DNA of 23,679 bases, taken from the IMG/VR virus record IMGVR_UViG_3300021356_000168, positions 1 to 23,679 of that record; one strand, 5' to 3'. Position 1 is the first letter of the stretch; each line of letters opens with the position of its first letter. Origin of the DNA: a virus. Of the stretch, positions 7,710-15,403 are shown piece by piece. The notes under the pieces were generated by a model, which did not search any database, was not told the DNA's origin, and saw nothing but the letters and a program-made list of their open reading frames with translations. The position numbers and the translations under genes are program-made.

Positions 7710-8500
7710 ATATAGGTATTATTGGTTTAGGTGCAGTAGGATCTGCTAACAAACATGGCTTTGTACAGTTAGGGCACAGTGTTGTAGAACATGATATAAA
7801 ACTAGATACAAAAATAAATGATGTATTAGATTGCGAAATATGTTTTTTATGCGTTCCTACTCCGCAAGCAGATGATGGCAGTTGTGATACAAGTATTATT
7901 GAAAATGTAATCAAAGAACTAAACTTGTATAGTTACAAAGGTATAGTTGCAATACGCAGTACAGTTGTTCCAGGTTTTACACAACGCATGATTGACACTT
8001 ATAAAAATCTTACAATATGTTTTGTGCCCGAGTTTTTGCGTGAACGTTGTGCAGAAGAAGATTTTATAAACAACCATAAGTTGCTTGCTATTGGAACACA
8101 TGATATTCAAGTATATAGGAAACTTGTACAAGCACATGGTAGTTATCCTGAACACACAGAACACCTTACACCAAATGAAGCAGAAGTATTAAAGTATTAT
8201 AACAATGTATATGCAGCATTGCGTGTAACATTTGCAAATGTAATGTATGAAGTTTGTGAAAAACTAGATTGTGATTATACAACTATAAAAAATGCTTACA
8301 TTAAAACAGGCAAAGCAAAAGACATGTATCTTGATGTTAATCCAAATTTACGTGGATACGGTGGTATGTGTTTACCAAAAGACACACAAGCAATAATGAG
8401 CTTACTAAACAAACTAGACTTAGATTATGATTTGATCGATAGTATTGATGCAGATAATCGCAAGTTCAAAAAAACAGTATTTAATGGCATGCGTGATTAA
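7706..8500 (+). CDS. UDP-glucose/GDP-mannose dehydrogenase family, short form
   Basis: Family enzymes oxidise a nucleotide hexose to the uronic acid with two NAD+. GLGAVGSA (8-15) is the NAD site. STVVPG (85-90), PEFLRE (108-113) and EVLKYYNN (160-167) match conserved middle-domain motifs. GYGGMCLPKDT (217-227) carries the catalytic Cys at 222. At 264 aa it lacks the C-terminal UDP-sugar-binding domain of the usual 390-450 aa enzymes. The following DNA is taken by the next gene, so this is a true short form, not an obvious frameshift. It may use another protein for sugar binding, work on a different substrate, or be inactive. It overlaps the epimerase by 4 nt. Confidence 0.8.
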   Translation: MNIGIIGLGAVGSANKHGFVQLGHSVVEHDIKLDTKINDVLDCEICFLCVPTPQADDGSCDTSIIENVIKELNLYSYKGIVAIRSTVVPGFTQRMIDTYKNLTICFVPEFLRERCAEEDFINNHKLLAIGTHDIQVYRKLVQAHGSYPEHTEHLTPNEAEVLKYYNNVYAALRVTFANVMYEVCEKLDCDYTTIKNAYIKTGKAKDMYLDVNPNLRGYGGMCLPKDTQAIMSLLNKLDLDYDLIDSIDADNRKFKKTVFNGMRD

Positions 8501-8507
8501 ATAATGT

Positions 8508-9278
8508 ATGAGCAAAGTTATTCTAGTAACAGGTGGATTTGATCCATTACACAGTGGACATATTGAATATTTTAAAGCGGCAAAAGAACTAGGGCAACAT
8601 TTAGTTGTCGGGGTTAATAGTGACGAATGGCTTGCCCGTAAAAAAGGTAAGCCTTTTATGCCCTTTACAGAACGTACAGCAATCATAAAATCTTTAGAAT
8701 GTGTTGACGAAGTTATTGGCTTTGACGATGCAGACGATAGTGCATGTGCTGCTATAGGACAAGTGTTAGCAACAAAAGGATCAAGCTGGAAACTTGTGTT
8801 TGCTAATGGCGGAGACAGAACAAAAACAAACAGTCCAGAACTTGATATATATGGTGATCATCCTGATGTTGAGTTTGCGTTTGGTGTAGGCGGCGAAGAT
8901 AAAAAGAATAGCTCAAGCTGGATATTAAAAAACTGGGATAAACCAGTAACCAAACGTGCTTGGGGTGAATACAAAGTACTAGATAGCAACGGAGAATGGC
9001 AAGTCAAAGAACTTACATTTTATGAAGGCAAAGCACTTAGTGATCAAAGACATTTCAAACGCAGCGAACACTGGCACGTTGTTGATGGTGTTATAGCAAT
9101 GTTGCTTGAAGATAGAAAAGGCAACAAATACCAACAACTTCTTGTGCCTGGAGATAGTATTGATATTCCTACTGGTTATTGGCACAAAGCAATCAACATG
9201 GATAACAAAGCAGCCAAAGTAATAGAAGTTTGGATGGGTAAAGATTTAACTGAAGAAGATATTGAAAGAAGAGACTAA
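8508..9278 (+). CDS. Fusion: cytidylyltransferase-like domain + type II phosphomannose isomerase-like cupin
   Basis: Two domains are joined. Residues 1-145 form an HxGH nucleotidyltransferase: GGFDPLHSGHIEYF with HSGH at 15-18, then FANGGDRT (98-105) and a Ser-rich SSSWIL (135-140) in the place of the family's ISTT-type motif. This is similar to HldE C-terminal domain/TagD-type enzymes that activate sugar or polyol phosphates. Residues 146-256 resemble the C-terminal isomerase domain of ManC: KRAWGEYKVL, QRHFKRSEHWHVVDG (180-194), IPTGYWH (220-226), EVWMGKDLTEEDI. The cupin metal ligands (Gln/His/Glu/His) appear kept. A combined role in making an activated sugar is inferred. The ATG follows the dehydrogenase stop by 7 nt without a clear Shine-Dalgarno. 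Confidence 0.8.
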   Translation: MSKVILVTGGFDPLHSGHIEYFKAAKELGQHLVVGVNSDEWLARKKGKPFMPFTERTAIIKSLECVDEVIGFDDADDSACAAIGQVLATKGSSWKLVFANGGDRTKTNSPELDIYGDHPDVEFAFGVGGEDKKNSSSWILKNWDKPVTKRAWGEYKVLDSNGEWQVKELTFYEGKALSDQRHFKRSEHWHVVDGVIAMLLEDRKGNKYQQLLVPGDSIDIPTGYWHKAINMDNKAAKVIEVWMGKDLTEEDIERRD

Positions 9279-9952
9279 TGAAAGTATTTGTAGGATATGA
9301 CACTAGAGAAGATATTGCTTATCAAGTGTGTAAGCACAGTATAATAAGCAAACAGCCAGCAGCTGATGTGCGTCCATTAAAACAACAAGAGTTACGTGAT
9401 GCAGGATGGTACAAACGTGATGTAGATAAACTTGCAAGCACTGAGTTTACATTTACACGTTTTCTAATACCAGAACTCACAGATTTCAAAGGCTGGGCAT
9501 TGTTTATGGATTGTGATATGATCCTTACTACAGATATTAAAGAACTTTTTGATCAAGCAGATGACAAGTATGCTGTAATGTGTGTGCAGCATGACTATAC
9601 TCCAAAAGCAGGCATAAAAATGGATGGGCAAAAACAAACTATCTATCCACGCAAAAACTGGTCAAGTGTCATGTTGTTTAACTGTGGTCATCATGCTAAT
9701 CGTAAAGTTACACAAAGTCTAGTTAACGATCCTGAAATCACTGGTGCATACTTACACAGGTTTAGTTGGCTTAACGATTTTGAAATAGGAGAACTACATC
9801 ACACATGGAACTATCTTGTTGGCGTATATGACGATATTGAAAAACCTAACCTTATACATTACACAGAAGGAGGTCCTTGGTTTGAAAACTACAGGGACTG
9901 CGAGTTTGCAGATTTATGGAAAGCAGAACTACAGGATATGATGAATGGCTAA
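9278..9952 (+). CDS. GT-A-like glycosyltransferase (2), phage type
   Basis: The N-terminal MKVFVGYDTREDIAYQV is typical of small GT8-like transferases found in marine phages. ALFMDCDMI places a DxD at residues 78-80 for metal and nucleotide-sugar binding. NWSSVMLFNC and, near the C-terminus, LIHYTEGGPWFENYRD (about 192-207) resemble the HxxGxxxPW motif of GT8. At 224 aa it has only the catalytic domain, with no membrane anchor. It differs from the WLDADT paralogues elsewhere in the window. The start shares one base with the upstream stop (TAATG). It overlaps the next gene by 8 nt. Substrate unknown. Confidence 0.75.
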   Translation: MKVFVGYDTREDIAYQVCKHSIISKQPAADVRPLKQQELRDAGWYKRDVDKLASTEFTFTRFLIPELTDFKGWALFMDCDMILTTDIKELFDQADDKYAVMCVQHDYTPKAGIKMDGQKQTIYPRKNWSSVMLFNCGHHANRKVTQSLVNDPEITGAYLHRFSWLNDFEIGELHHTWNYLVGVYDDIEKPNLIHYTEGGPWFENYRDCEFADLWKAELQDMMNG

Positions 9953-10745
9953 AGACAAGCCTAAGTTTAGAATGCACATAGAGTATCCTGATGGTACTGT
10001 ACATAGAGGCAAAAAAGACTTTAGAGTTTGGACTGATCTTATTGGCATAAGTGATGTAGATTTTACAGGCAAACGTGTATTAGACATTGCCACAGACGAA
10101 GGTTGGTGGGCTTTTTGGACAGAAATGCGTGGCGCAGAATATGTAGAAGCAAGCGATGTAGAAAGAGGAGAAGATTACGATTGGGGAAATAAAAAAGACT
10201 GGAACTGGATTAACGAACTAAATGCAAACAGAGGTGGACGAAATGTCTTCGATTTTCATCATAAAAATCTCAATAGTAAAGTTGTAGTTAAAAAAGAAAG
10301 CATATATCAAGCAGATGGAGAGTTTGATTGGATATTTGCACACGGTCTTATGTATCATCTACGCCATCCTTTATTAGCTATAGATAATATGTATCGAATA
10401 TGTAAAGGTGTGTTTATATTTGAAACTATGGTAGATATTCATAATAATCCTATGGTAGCAGAAGCAAAGTTTTATAGAACAACAGAACTTGGACCAATAT
10501 CAAACTGGACAGGTGCAACAACAGCATGTTATGCTAGTTATTTAAAAGATGCCGGATTTGAAGATGTATATTTTACACAAACAGGTACACCTCTAGGCAC
10601 ACCCAGACAACTCTTTATAGCTGTTAAAGATCCAATATACAATAGGTTGTTTTGGAAAAATAAAAACTTAACATATTGTGACTCAAAATATTGGGATTAT
10701 GTTTTTGAACAAACAAGATTTAATAGCAATGATAATATCGCATAA
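9945..10745 (+). CDS. SAM-dependent methyltransferase (class I, CmoB/DUF1698-like pattern)
   Basis: Residues 62-90 show a class I SAM-binding pattern, RVLDIATDEGWWAFW followed by EASDV, a variant of the usual VLDIGCxxG. FDWIFAHGLMYHLRHPLLAI near 108-127 resembles the motif IV to V region of methyltransferases such as CmoB. The C-terminal third, with CYASYLKDAGFEDVYF, is normal for the fold. The Gly-rich loop is altered (ATDEG), so activity is likely but not certain. Context suggests a sugar or glycan O-methyltransferase rather than a tRNA enzyme. It overlaps the glycosyltransferase before it by 8 nt and the sulfotransferase after it by 17 nt. Confidence 0.7.
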   Translation: MAKDKPKFRMHIEYPDGTVHRGKKDFRVWTDLIGISDVDFTGKRVLDIATDEGWWAFWTEMRGAEYVEASDVERGEDYDWGNKKDWNWINELNANRGGRNVFDFHHKNLNSKVVVKKESIYQADGEFDWIFAHGLMYHLRHPLLAIDNMYRICKGVFIFETMVDIHNNPMVAEAKFYRTTELGPISNWTGATTACYASYLKDAGFEDVYFTQTGTPLGTPRQLFIAVKDPIYNRLFWKNKNLTYCDSKYWDYVFEQTRFNSNDNIA

Positions 10746-11325
10746 ACATAAGTTTATATTTGTAAAAACTTTCAAAACAGCAGGGTCTAGTATTGAAAAC
10801 TATTTACAGAAGTACCTTGGCCCAAATGATATTATTAGAGGTAGTCAGTATGACAACACACCTTCGTTAAATGCTCCATCAAAAGGAAGACATGCATCAG
10901 TACAACAAATAAAAGAATGGTATCCAAATGATTGGAACGATGAATATTTTTCTTTTTGTGTTGAAAGAAATCCATGGAACGTAGCAGTTAGCTATTATTT
11001 CTATATGAAACATGCAGGCAGGATAAAATCACAAACATTTGATGAATGGATAAAAGTTGAAGATTTACAAAAACTGAATAACTACAAAAAATATACTATC
11101 AATAATAAAGTTGTAGTGAACAAAGTTTTAAAATATGAAAACTTAGAAAGTGATATTAATAATATACCTGTACCATATAATGGAGAATTAAAAACTATTT
11201 TTCTAAAGAAAGGGCATAGACCTTCCAAAGATTATAAAATACATTATACAGATGAAACAAGAAAGTTAATAGAAGATAACTTTGCAGAAACAATAAGTAT
11301 GTTTGGATACACGTATGAAGATTGA
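10729..11325 (+). CDS. Sulfotransferase (PAPS-dependent family)
   Basis: Would transfer sulfate from PAPS to a carbohydrate or other acceptor. From the Met at 10729 the product is 198 aa and opens MIISHKHKFIFVKTFKTAGSS. FVKTFKTAGSS is the 5'-phosphosulfate-binding loop. ERNPWNVAVSYY (79-90) is the 3'-phosphate-binding motif with Arg80 and Ser88. These two motifs at this spacing define the Sulfotransfer_2-like superfamily. The longer ORF from 10678 adds 17 non-homologous residues inside the upstream gene, so 10729 is preferred, although its Shine-Dalgarno is weak. The upstream and downstream genes are overlapped by 17 and 11 nt. It implies a sulfated glycan in a phage pathway. Confidence 0.75.
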   Translation: MIISHKHKFIFVKTFKTAGSSIENYLQKYLGPNDIIRGSQYDNTPSLNAPSKGRHASVQQIKEWYPNDWNDEYFSFCVERNPWNVAVSYYFYMKHAGRIKSQTFDEWIKVEDLQKLNNYKKYTINNKVVVNKVLKYENLESDINNIPVPYNGELKTIFLKKGHRPSKDYKIHYTDETRKLIEDNFAETISMFGYTYED

Positions 11326-11788
11326 ATTTGGAGCAGGAGAAACACCAACAAAAACAGACTTTCTACAGCAAGATATAAGAGCAGTAGAAGGTATTGATTT
11401 TGTGTGTGCTGCCTGGGATATAGATAAACATGTGAATTTGAACTCTGTAGACGAAATATTTTCAAGACATTTCTTTGAACATTTAACATTTAGACAAGGG
11501 GAATATTTGTTGGAAGTTTGGCACAAAATATTAAAGCCAGGAGGCAGAGTAGAAATGATGTTGCCAAATATGTTATGCCATGTGCATCAATGGATAAATG
11601 GTGATCCAAGAGCAGCAGAAAATATATACGGACATCAACGAGGCGAGTTTGAAGATACATGGGATACACACAAAAGCGGATACGATGCATACAGTATGCA
11701 AGAACTAGTAGAAAGAAAAAACTTTGTTAGATATAAATCGTTTAACAAAGATAAAAGCAAACACTTACATGTAGAGTTTTATAAATGA
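11315..11788 (+). CDS. Small class I SAM-dependent methyltransferase
   Basis: 157 aa from the Met at 11315, chosen over 11303 because MKIEFGAGETPTKTDFLQQD matches the usual start of the predicted methyltransferases that begin with LNLGCGxxPxxGxxNxD. FGAGE is the SAM loop. VDEIFSRHFFEHLTFRQGEY corresponds to the conserved xxSxHxLEHL motif, and ILKPGGRVEMMLPN to the post-motif region. No other domain is present. It overlaps the sulfotransferase by 11 nt and the next gene by 4 nt (ATGA). It probably modifies a sugar or glycan; no acceptor can be deduced. Confidence 0.75.
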   Translation: MKIEFGAGETPTKTDFLQQDIRAVEGIDFVCAAWDIDKHVNLNSVDEIFSRHFFEHLTFRQGEYLLEVWHKILKPGGRVEMMLPNMLCHVHQWINGDPRAAENIYGHQRGEFEDTWDTHKSGYDAYSMQELVERKNFVRYKSFNKDKSKHLHVEFYK

Positions 11789-12561
11789 TTTGCCTTAGTA
11801 AAAATAAAAAAGATGTTTTTATAAACAGATTTGCAAAAGGATCTAATCTTCCTATACAAGATTATGACGAACCAATACCAGATGGTCCAATATTAATACG
11901 CAGTATTGCAAAAAAACTTTTGATAAGAGAACGTTGGAAAACAGGCAAACCTTTTTATTATATGGATAGTGGATACTTTGGCAACTATAAATCAAGGGCT
12001 AATCCAAATGGCTGGAAGTTATGGCATCGTATTGTTAAGAATGATTTACAACACAGTGAAATAAAAGAACGTCCAGATGATAGATGGAAACGTTTAGATA
12101 TCGAACTGAAGTTTAATAACTATGGTGGTAGACATATATTACTTGTTTTACCAAGCGAAAAGCCATGTAAGTTTTACGGCATTGACTTGGACGAATGGAC
12201 AGAACAAACAATACACGAAATAAAAAGACATACTGATAGACCTATTGTGGTAAGAGCAAAAGGCACTAGAGGCGAAAGACTAAAAAATACAATATGGCAA
12301 GACTTGGAAAAATGTCATGCCATGGTTACATATCAAAGTATTGCAGCAGTTGAAAGTGTTATTGCAGGAGTGCCTGCTTTTACACTTGCACCGACAGCAG
12401 CAGACCCGGTGTGTGATAAAGATTTAACTAAACTAGAAAATCCTACTGTACAACATAAAGAAAAGCTACGTGCTTGGGCACATCATTTAGCATATGGACA
12501 GTTTCATACAGATGAGTTTCTAAATGGCAATGCATGGAGAATATTAAAAAATGAAAGTTGA
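11785..12561 (+). CDS. GT-B-like glycan transferase paralogue A (KpsC/KpsS-like?)
   Basis: First of five related proteins. It shares with the others a core with WTEQTIHEIKRHTDRPI (138-154), a VTYQS loop (181-185), AGVPAF (194-199) and LENP (217-220), then W..HLAYGQF...E..NGNAW at the end. The pattern RxHP ... TYNS..ai.a...GvPvF resembles the nucleotide-binding half of GT-B enzymes in the capsule synthesis family (KpsC/KpsS, beta-Kdo transferases). Here RPHP is replaced by RAKG (157-160), so a His-Pro kept in the other four copies is lost and activity may differ. At 258 aa it is the shortest. It overlaps the preceding gene by 4 nt and paralogue B by 11 nt. Confidence 0.65.
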   Translation: MICLSKNKKDVFINRFAKGSNLPIQDYDEPIPDGPILIRSIAKKLLIRERWKTGKPFYYMDSGYFGNYKSRANPNGWKLWHRIVKNDLQHSEIKERPDDRWKRLDIELKFNNYGGRHILLVLPSEKPCKFYGIDLDEWTEQTIHEIKRHTDRPIVVRAKGTRGERLKNTIWQDLEKCHAMVTYQSIAAVESVIAGVPAFTLAPTAADPVCDKDLTKLENPTVQHKEKLRAWAHHLAYGQFHTDEFLNGNAWRILKNES

Positions 12562-13576
12562 TGTATTTTTATCGAGCACGTTCAACAACACAGAACGTGA
12601 AACGCTTGTAAAGTTTTACAATGGTATCAAACGAGATTTGTGGCCGGACGATGCTTTATTAAAACAAAAAAAGATGATGGCACATATTAACAAAGAAAAC
12701 GGATTACGTTCAGGTGTTGAACTTAACTATCATGAAAAAGGTCGAGGCAAGTATGACTTAGCAGTCATAATGGGTAGTTGGAAACCAGAAAGATCAAGTG
12801 TGCATCATGGAGTTAGAACTGCTATTGCTAACAATGAAGAACAAAAACCATTTTTAGTTGTAGAAACACAACTTGTAGGTAGAAAAGTATTCCAGCCTAA
12901 TGCGTATCATAGAATAGGACTAAATGGTTTCTTATGTAACCAAGGTATATTTGGTCCTGTAAAAGATTATCCTAGCGACAGATTTGATAGACTAGATCTG
13001 CCTTACAATGGATGGAATAAAAATAGAGGCGATAAAGTTATTATTGCTTTACAATTACCAGGTGATGCTAGTATGCGTGGCGTCGATATTACTAAATGGG
13101 CTATTGAAACTGTAGGTAAAATAAGAGCAGTAAGTGATCGTCCAATAGAAATAAGAACACATCCAGGTGCAAGTGCTAAAGGTGTATCTTCGTATGCAGA
13201 ACTATATGAATATCTTGCGTTTGCAAATCACCCAAATGTGCATTGTGTAAATGGTAGAGACATACCCTGGGAAGATCATATACTTACAGCTCATTGTGTA
13301 GTTGTATATTCTAGTGGATTAGCTATTGATGCAATACTAAATGGCATACCTGTTATAGCACATGATAGCGGTAATTTTGCTTATCCAATTTGTGATTGTA
13401 AAGCAGATCAAGTTGAGAATCCAAAAATGGCAGATGAAGACATTGTTAAAAACTGGCTCAACACCTTAGCGTACTCTCAATGGTCTCCTAGTGAAATGGA
13501 GTCAGGAGAAGCTTGGCAACATATCAAGCCGTGTGTATATGAATATTTAGAGTTTATAAAAGATGAAAGTAGTTAG
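12551..13576 (+). CDS. GT-B-like glycan transferase paralogue B
   Basis: 341 aa, the longest of the five. The N-terminal half has GSWKP, KPFLVVET (99-106) and YHRIGLNGFLC (119-129), a block also seen in paralogue E as KPVIVLEV and WKVGLNG. The C-terminal half holds ITKWAIETVGKIRAVSDRPIEI (180-201), RTHPG (202-206), VVYSSGLAID (251-260), NGIPV (264-268), QVENP and AYSQW...E..SGEAW. This fits a GT-B fold with donor site in the C-terminal domain. The Kdo/capsule transferase assignment is inference from motif style. The start lies within the end of paralogue A (11-nt overlap) and opens ATGAAAGTTGATG, much like the start of C inside B. Confidence 0.7.
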   Translation: MKVDVFLSSTFNNTERETLVKFYNGIKRDLWPDDALLKQKKMMAHINKENGLRSGVELNYHEKGRGKYDLAVIMGSWKPERSSVHHGVRTAIANNEEQKPFLVVETQLVGRKVFQPNAYHRIGLNGFLCNQGIFGPVKDYPSDRFDRLDLPYNGWNKNRGDKVIIALQLPGDASMRGVDITKWAIETVGKIRAVSDRPIEIRTHPGASAKGVSSYAELYEYLAFANHPNVHCVNGRDIPWEDHILTAHCVVVYSSGLAIDAILNGIPVIAHDSGNFAYPICDCKADQVENPKMADEDIVKNWLNTLAYSQWSPSEMESGEAWQHIKPCVYEYLEFIKDESS

Positions 13577-14492
13577 TTATTTAAAAGGCATACCTAATAG
13601 CAAAAACCAAGAAAAAATAGATGTGTTAAATCATTTTATTACTGGTGTAAATCGTTGTGGAGATATTGGTATAGCAAGTCAAGACAGAGTTTGGCAACCT
13701 AGTGATGCAGCGATATTACAGGGTTTTATCAGCGATCATAGTAGCAAACTACCTAGATCTCCTCATTTGTTATTGCGTAAACAAGTATATGATCAACAAC
13801 TTGCAAATAAGAAACACACTATTATTATTGATAGTAATCTATTTTTATATGCAGATCCAGGTAACACAAAAAGGTATTTACGATATAGTATGAACGGAGT
13901 GTTTCCTACAACAGCAAATTATTTCTGGGATAAGCCTGATCCTAGAAGATGGGAAAGTATAAGTAAAAACTTGAACTTGGATTTGAAACCAGTTAGACAA
14001 ACTGGAAAACATATCCTTATTTGTTGCCAACGTAATGGCGGTTGGAGCATGGGCGGACTAGAAGTAATGGATTGGTTAAGACAAACTGTAAAAAGATTGC
14101 ATAAGTTTACTGATAGACCTATTGTAGTGCGAGGACACCCTGGAGATAAAAAAGCACCCGGATATCTAAGACTACCAAAAAAATGGACTAATGTACGTAT
14201 TAGTAAGAACGAACATATACAACAAGATTTTAAAAACTGTTGGGCAGTTATAACATATAACAGTAGTCCAGGTGTTGCAGCAGCTATAGAAGGCATACCT
14301 GTATTTGTTACAGATCCTGTTCCAGAAGTTAGTCAAGCGTTTGATATTTGCAATACAGAAATAAGAAAAATAGAAAGACCTAGGTTACCAGATAGACAAA
14401 GGTGGATAGAAAAAATATCAATGTGTCATTGGAACTTCGACGAGCTTAAATCCGGAGAAGCGTGGCGTCATATGAGGAGATATATTTGTTAA
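13563..14492 (+). CDS. GT-B-like glycan transferase paralogue C
   Basis: 309 aa. The core is conserved: HILICCQRNGG (150-160), VMDWLRQTVKRLHKFTDRPIVV (168-189), RGHPG (190-194), AVITYNSSPGVAAA (228-241), EGIPVF (243-248), KIERPRLPDRQRW and FDELKSGEAW. The N-terminal domain contains KHTIIIDSNLF and a DPRRW motif shared with A and D (DDRW, PDRW). The TYNSS loop and preceding HP pair are in the arrangement seen in KpsC/KpsS-like GT-B transferases. It overlaps paralogue B by 14 nt and paralogue D by 7 nt, so the array is one translational unit. Acceptor and donor unknown. Confidence 0.7.
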   Translation: MKVVSYLKGIPNSKNQEKIDVLNHFITGVNRCGDIGIASQDRVWQPSDAAILQGFISDHSSKLPRSPHLLLRKQVYDQQLANKKHTIIIDSNLFLYADPGNTKRYLRYSMNGVFPTTANYFWDKPDPRRWESISKNLNLDLKPVRQTGKHILICCQRNGGWSMGGLEVMDWLRQTVKRLHKFTDRPIVVRGHPGDKKAPGYLRLPKKWTNVRISKNEHIQQDFKNCWAVITYNSSPGVAAAIEGIPVFVTDPVPEVSQAFDICNTEIRKIERPRLPDRQRWIEKISMCHWNFDELKSGEAWRHMRRYIC

Positions 14493-15403
14493 AAATAGCA
14501 GGTATTAGAGGATGTACAAAAGCAGTAAAAAATATTTTGAAAGGTATACAAAGACATGGTGATCAATATATACTTGCTGAAAAACATTCTGAAGAAGCTA
14601 GAAACGCAGATGCATACCTACAAACTAATCTTTTAAAACCAAAGTATGCTACAAAAGATAGATCTGGTTCATACGAATATGTTTTAGATAGTGGCAAGCC
14701 TTTCTTAGTGCAAGAAAGTGCTAACTTTAGAAACTATTACAAAGAATGGCAAAGACTAGGATGGTACAGTTACAAATGGACGGATGGCATATTCGGCAAT
14801 GAAAAATCTCCTCCAGATAGATGGAACAAGTTTGTAAAAATGACAGGCTGTAAAATAAAAAATTGGCAAAGTCATGGTGGCAAAATTATTCTCATGGGTC
14901 AGAAAGAAGGAGATAGTAGTCTTACAGACTTGTATGATCAAGGTAAAACTTTTGCACAATGGACACAAGAAACAGTAAATGAAATAAGAAAGTATTCAGA
15001 CAGAGATATAATCATAAGACCGCATCCAAGAGGACTTAGCAGAGGAATAAAAGTTGCCAATAGCATAAAAGGAAAAAATGTATATGTATCTGAAAACATA
15101 AGCCACGGAGGAAATCAAGGCGGTGAAGGATTGTTAGCAGATTTACAAAATGCACATTGCGTAGTTACATACAATAGTTTAAGTGCTATTGAAGCTGTAT
15201 GTGAAGGAGTTCCTGTTTTTGCTTTGAACAACGGAAGTATGGTCTGGCCTATAGCACATAGAAAGTTGAGTAGGATAGAAAACTTGAACTATTCAATAGA
15301 TATTACGCAATGGTGTAACGATATTGCATATACACAATGGCATATTGACGAAATGAGAGCTGGCGAAGCGTGGGAACATTTACGTCCATTAATGTTCAAA
15401 TAA
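14486..15403 (+). CDS. GT-B-like glycan transferase paralogue D (TTG start)
   Basis: 305 aa from a TTG at 14486. This start is preferred to the GTG at 14462 because GAGGAG (14474-14479) lies 6 nt before it, and the product then begins MLKIAGIRGCTKAVKNIL, aligning with the first residues of paralogues B and C. Key motifs: WTQETVNEIRKYSDRDIII (159-177), RPHP (178-181), VVTYNSLSAIEAV (226-238), EGVPVF (240-245), RIEN, AYTQW...E..AGEAW. This is the best match of the five to the RPHP ... NS..aiEA ... GvPV signature of KpsC/KpsS-type transferases. It overlaps paralogue C by 7 nt. Its 3' end overlaps the convergent methyltransferase by 8 nt, leaving no room for a terminator. Confidence 0.7.
   Translation: MLKIAGIRGCTKAVKNILKGIQRHGDQYILAEKHSEEARNADAYLQTNLLKPKYATKDRSGSYEYVLDSGKPFLVQESANFRNYYKEWQRLGWYSYKWTDGIFGNEKSPPDRWNKFVKMTGCKIKNWQSHGGKIILMGQKEGDSSLTDLYDQGKTFAQWTQETVNEIRKYSDRDIIIRPHPRGLSRGIKVANSIKGKNVYVSENISHGGNQGGEGLLADLQNAHCVVTYNSLSAIEAVCEGVPVFALNNGSMVWPIAHRKLSRIENLNYSIDITQWCNDIAYTQWHIDEMRAGEAWEHLRPLMFK

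Noticed and set aside
8496-8503. ATTAAATA before the fusion gene as a late promoter
   Set aside because: Only 6 of 8 to the T4 late box, and such strings are common in this AT-rich DNA; the gap is only 7 nt and the start would lie inside the coding region.
13702-13893. A 63-aa hydrophobic plus-strand ORF in paralogue C
   Set aside because: Amino-acid mix (Ile, Tyr, Cys, Leu) is what AT-rich DNA gives in a shadow frame, with no Shine-Dalgarno and no codon-use shift in the host gene. This contrasts with 18313-18612.
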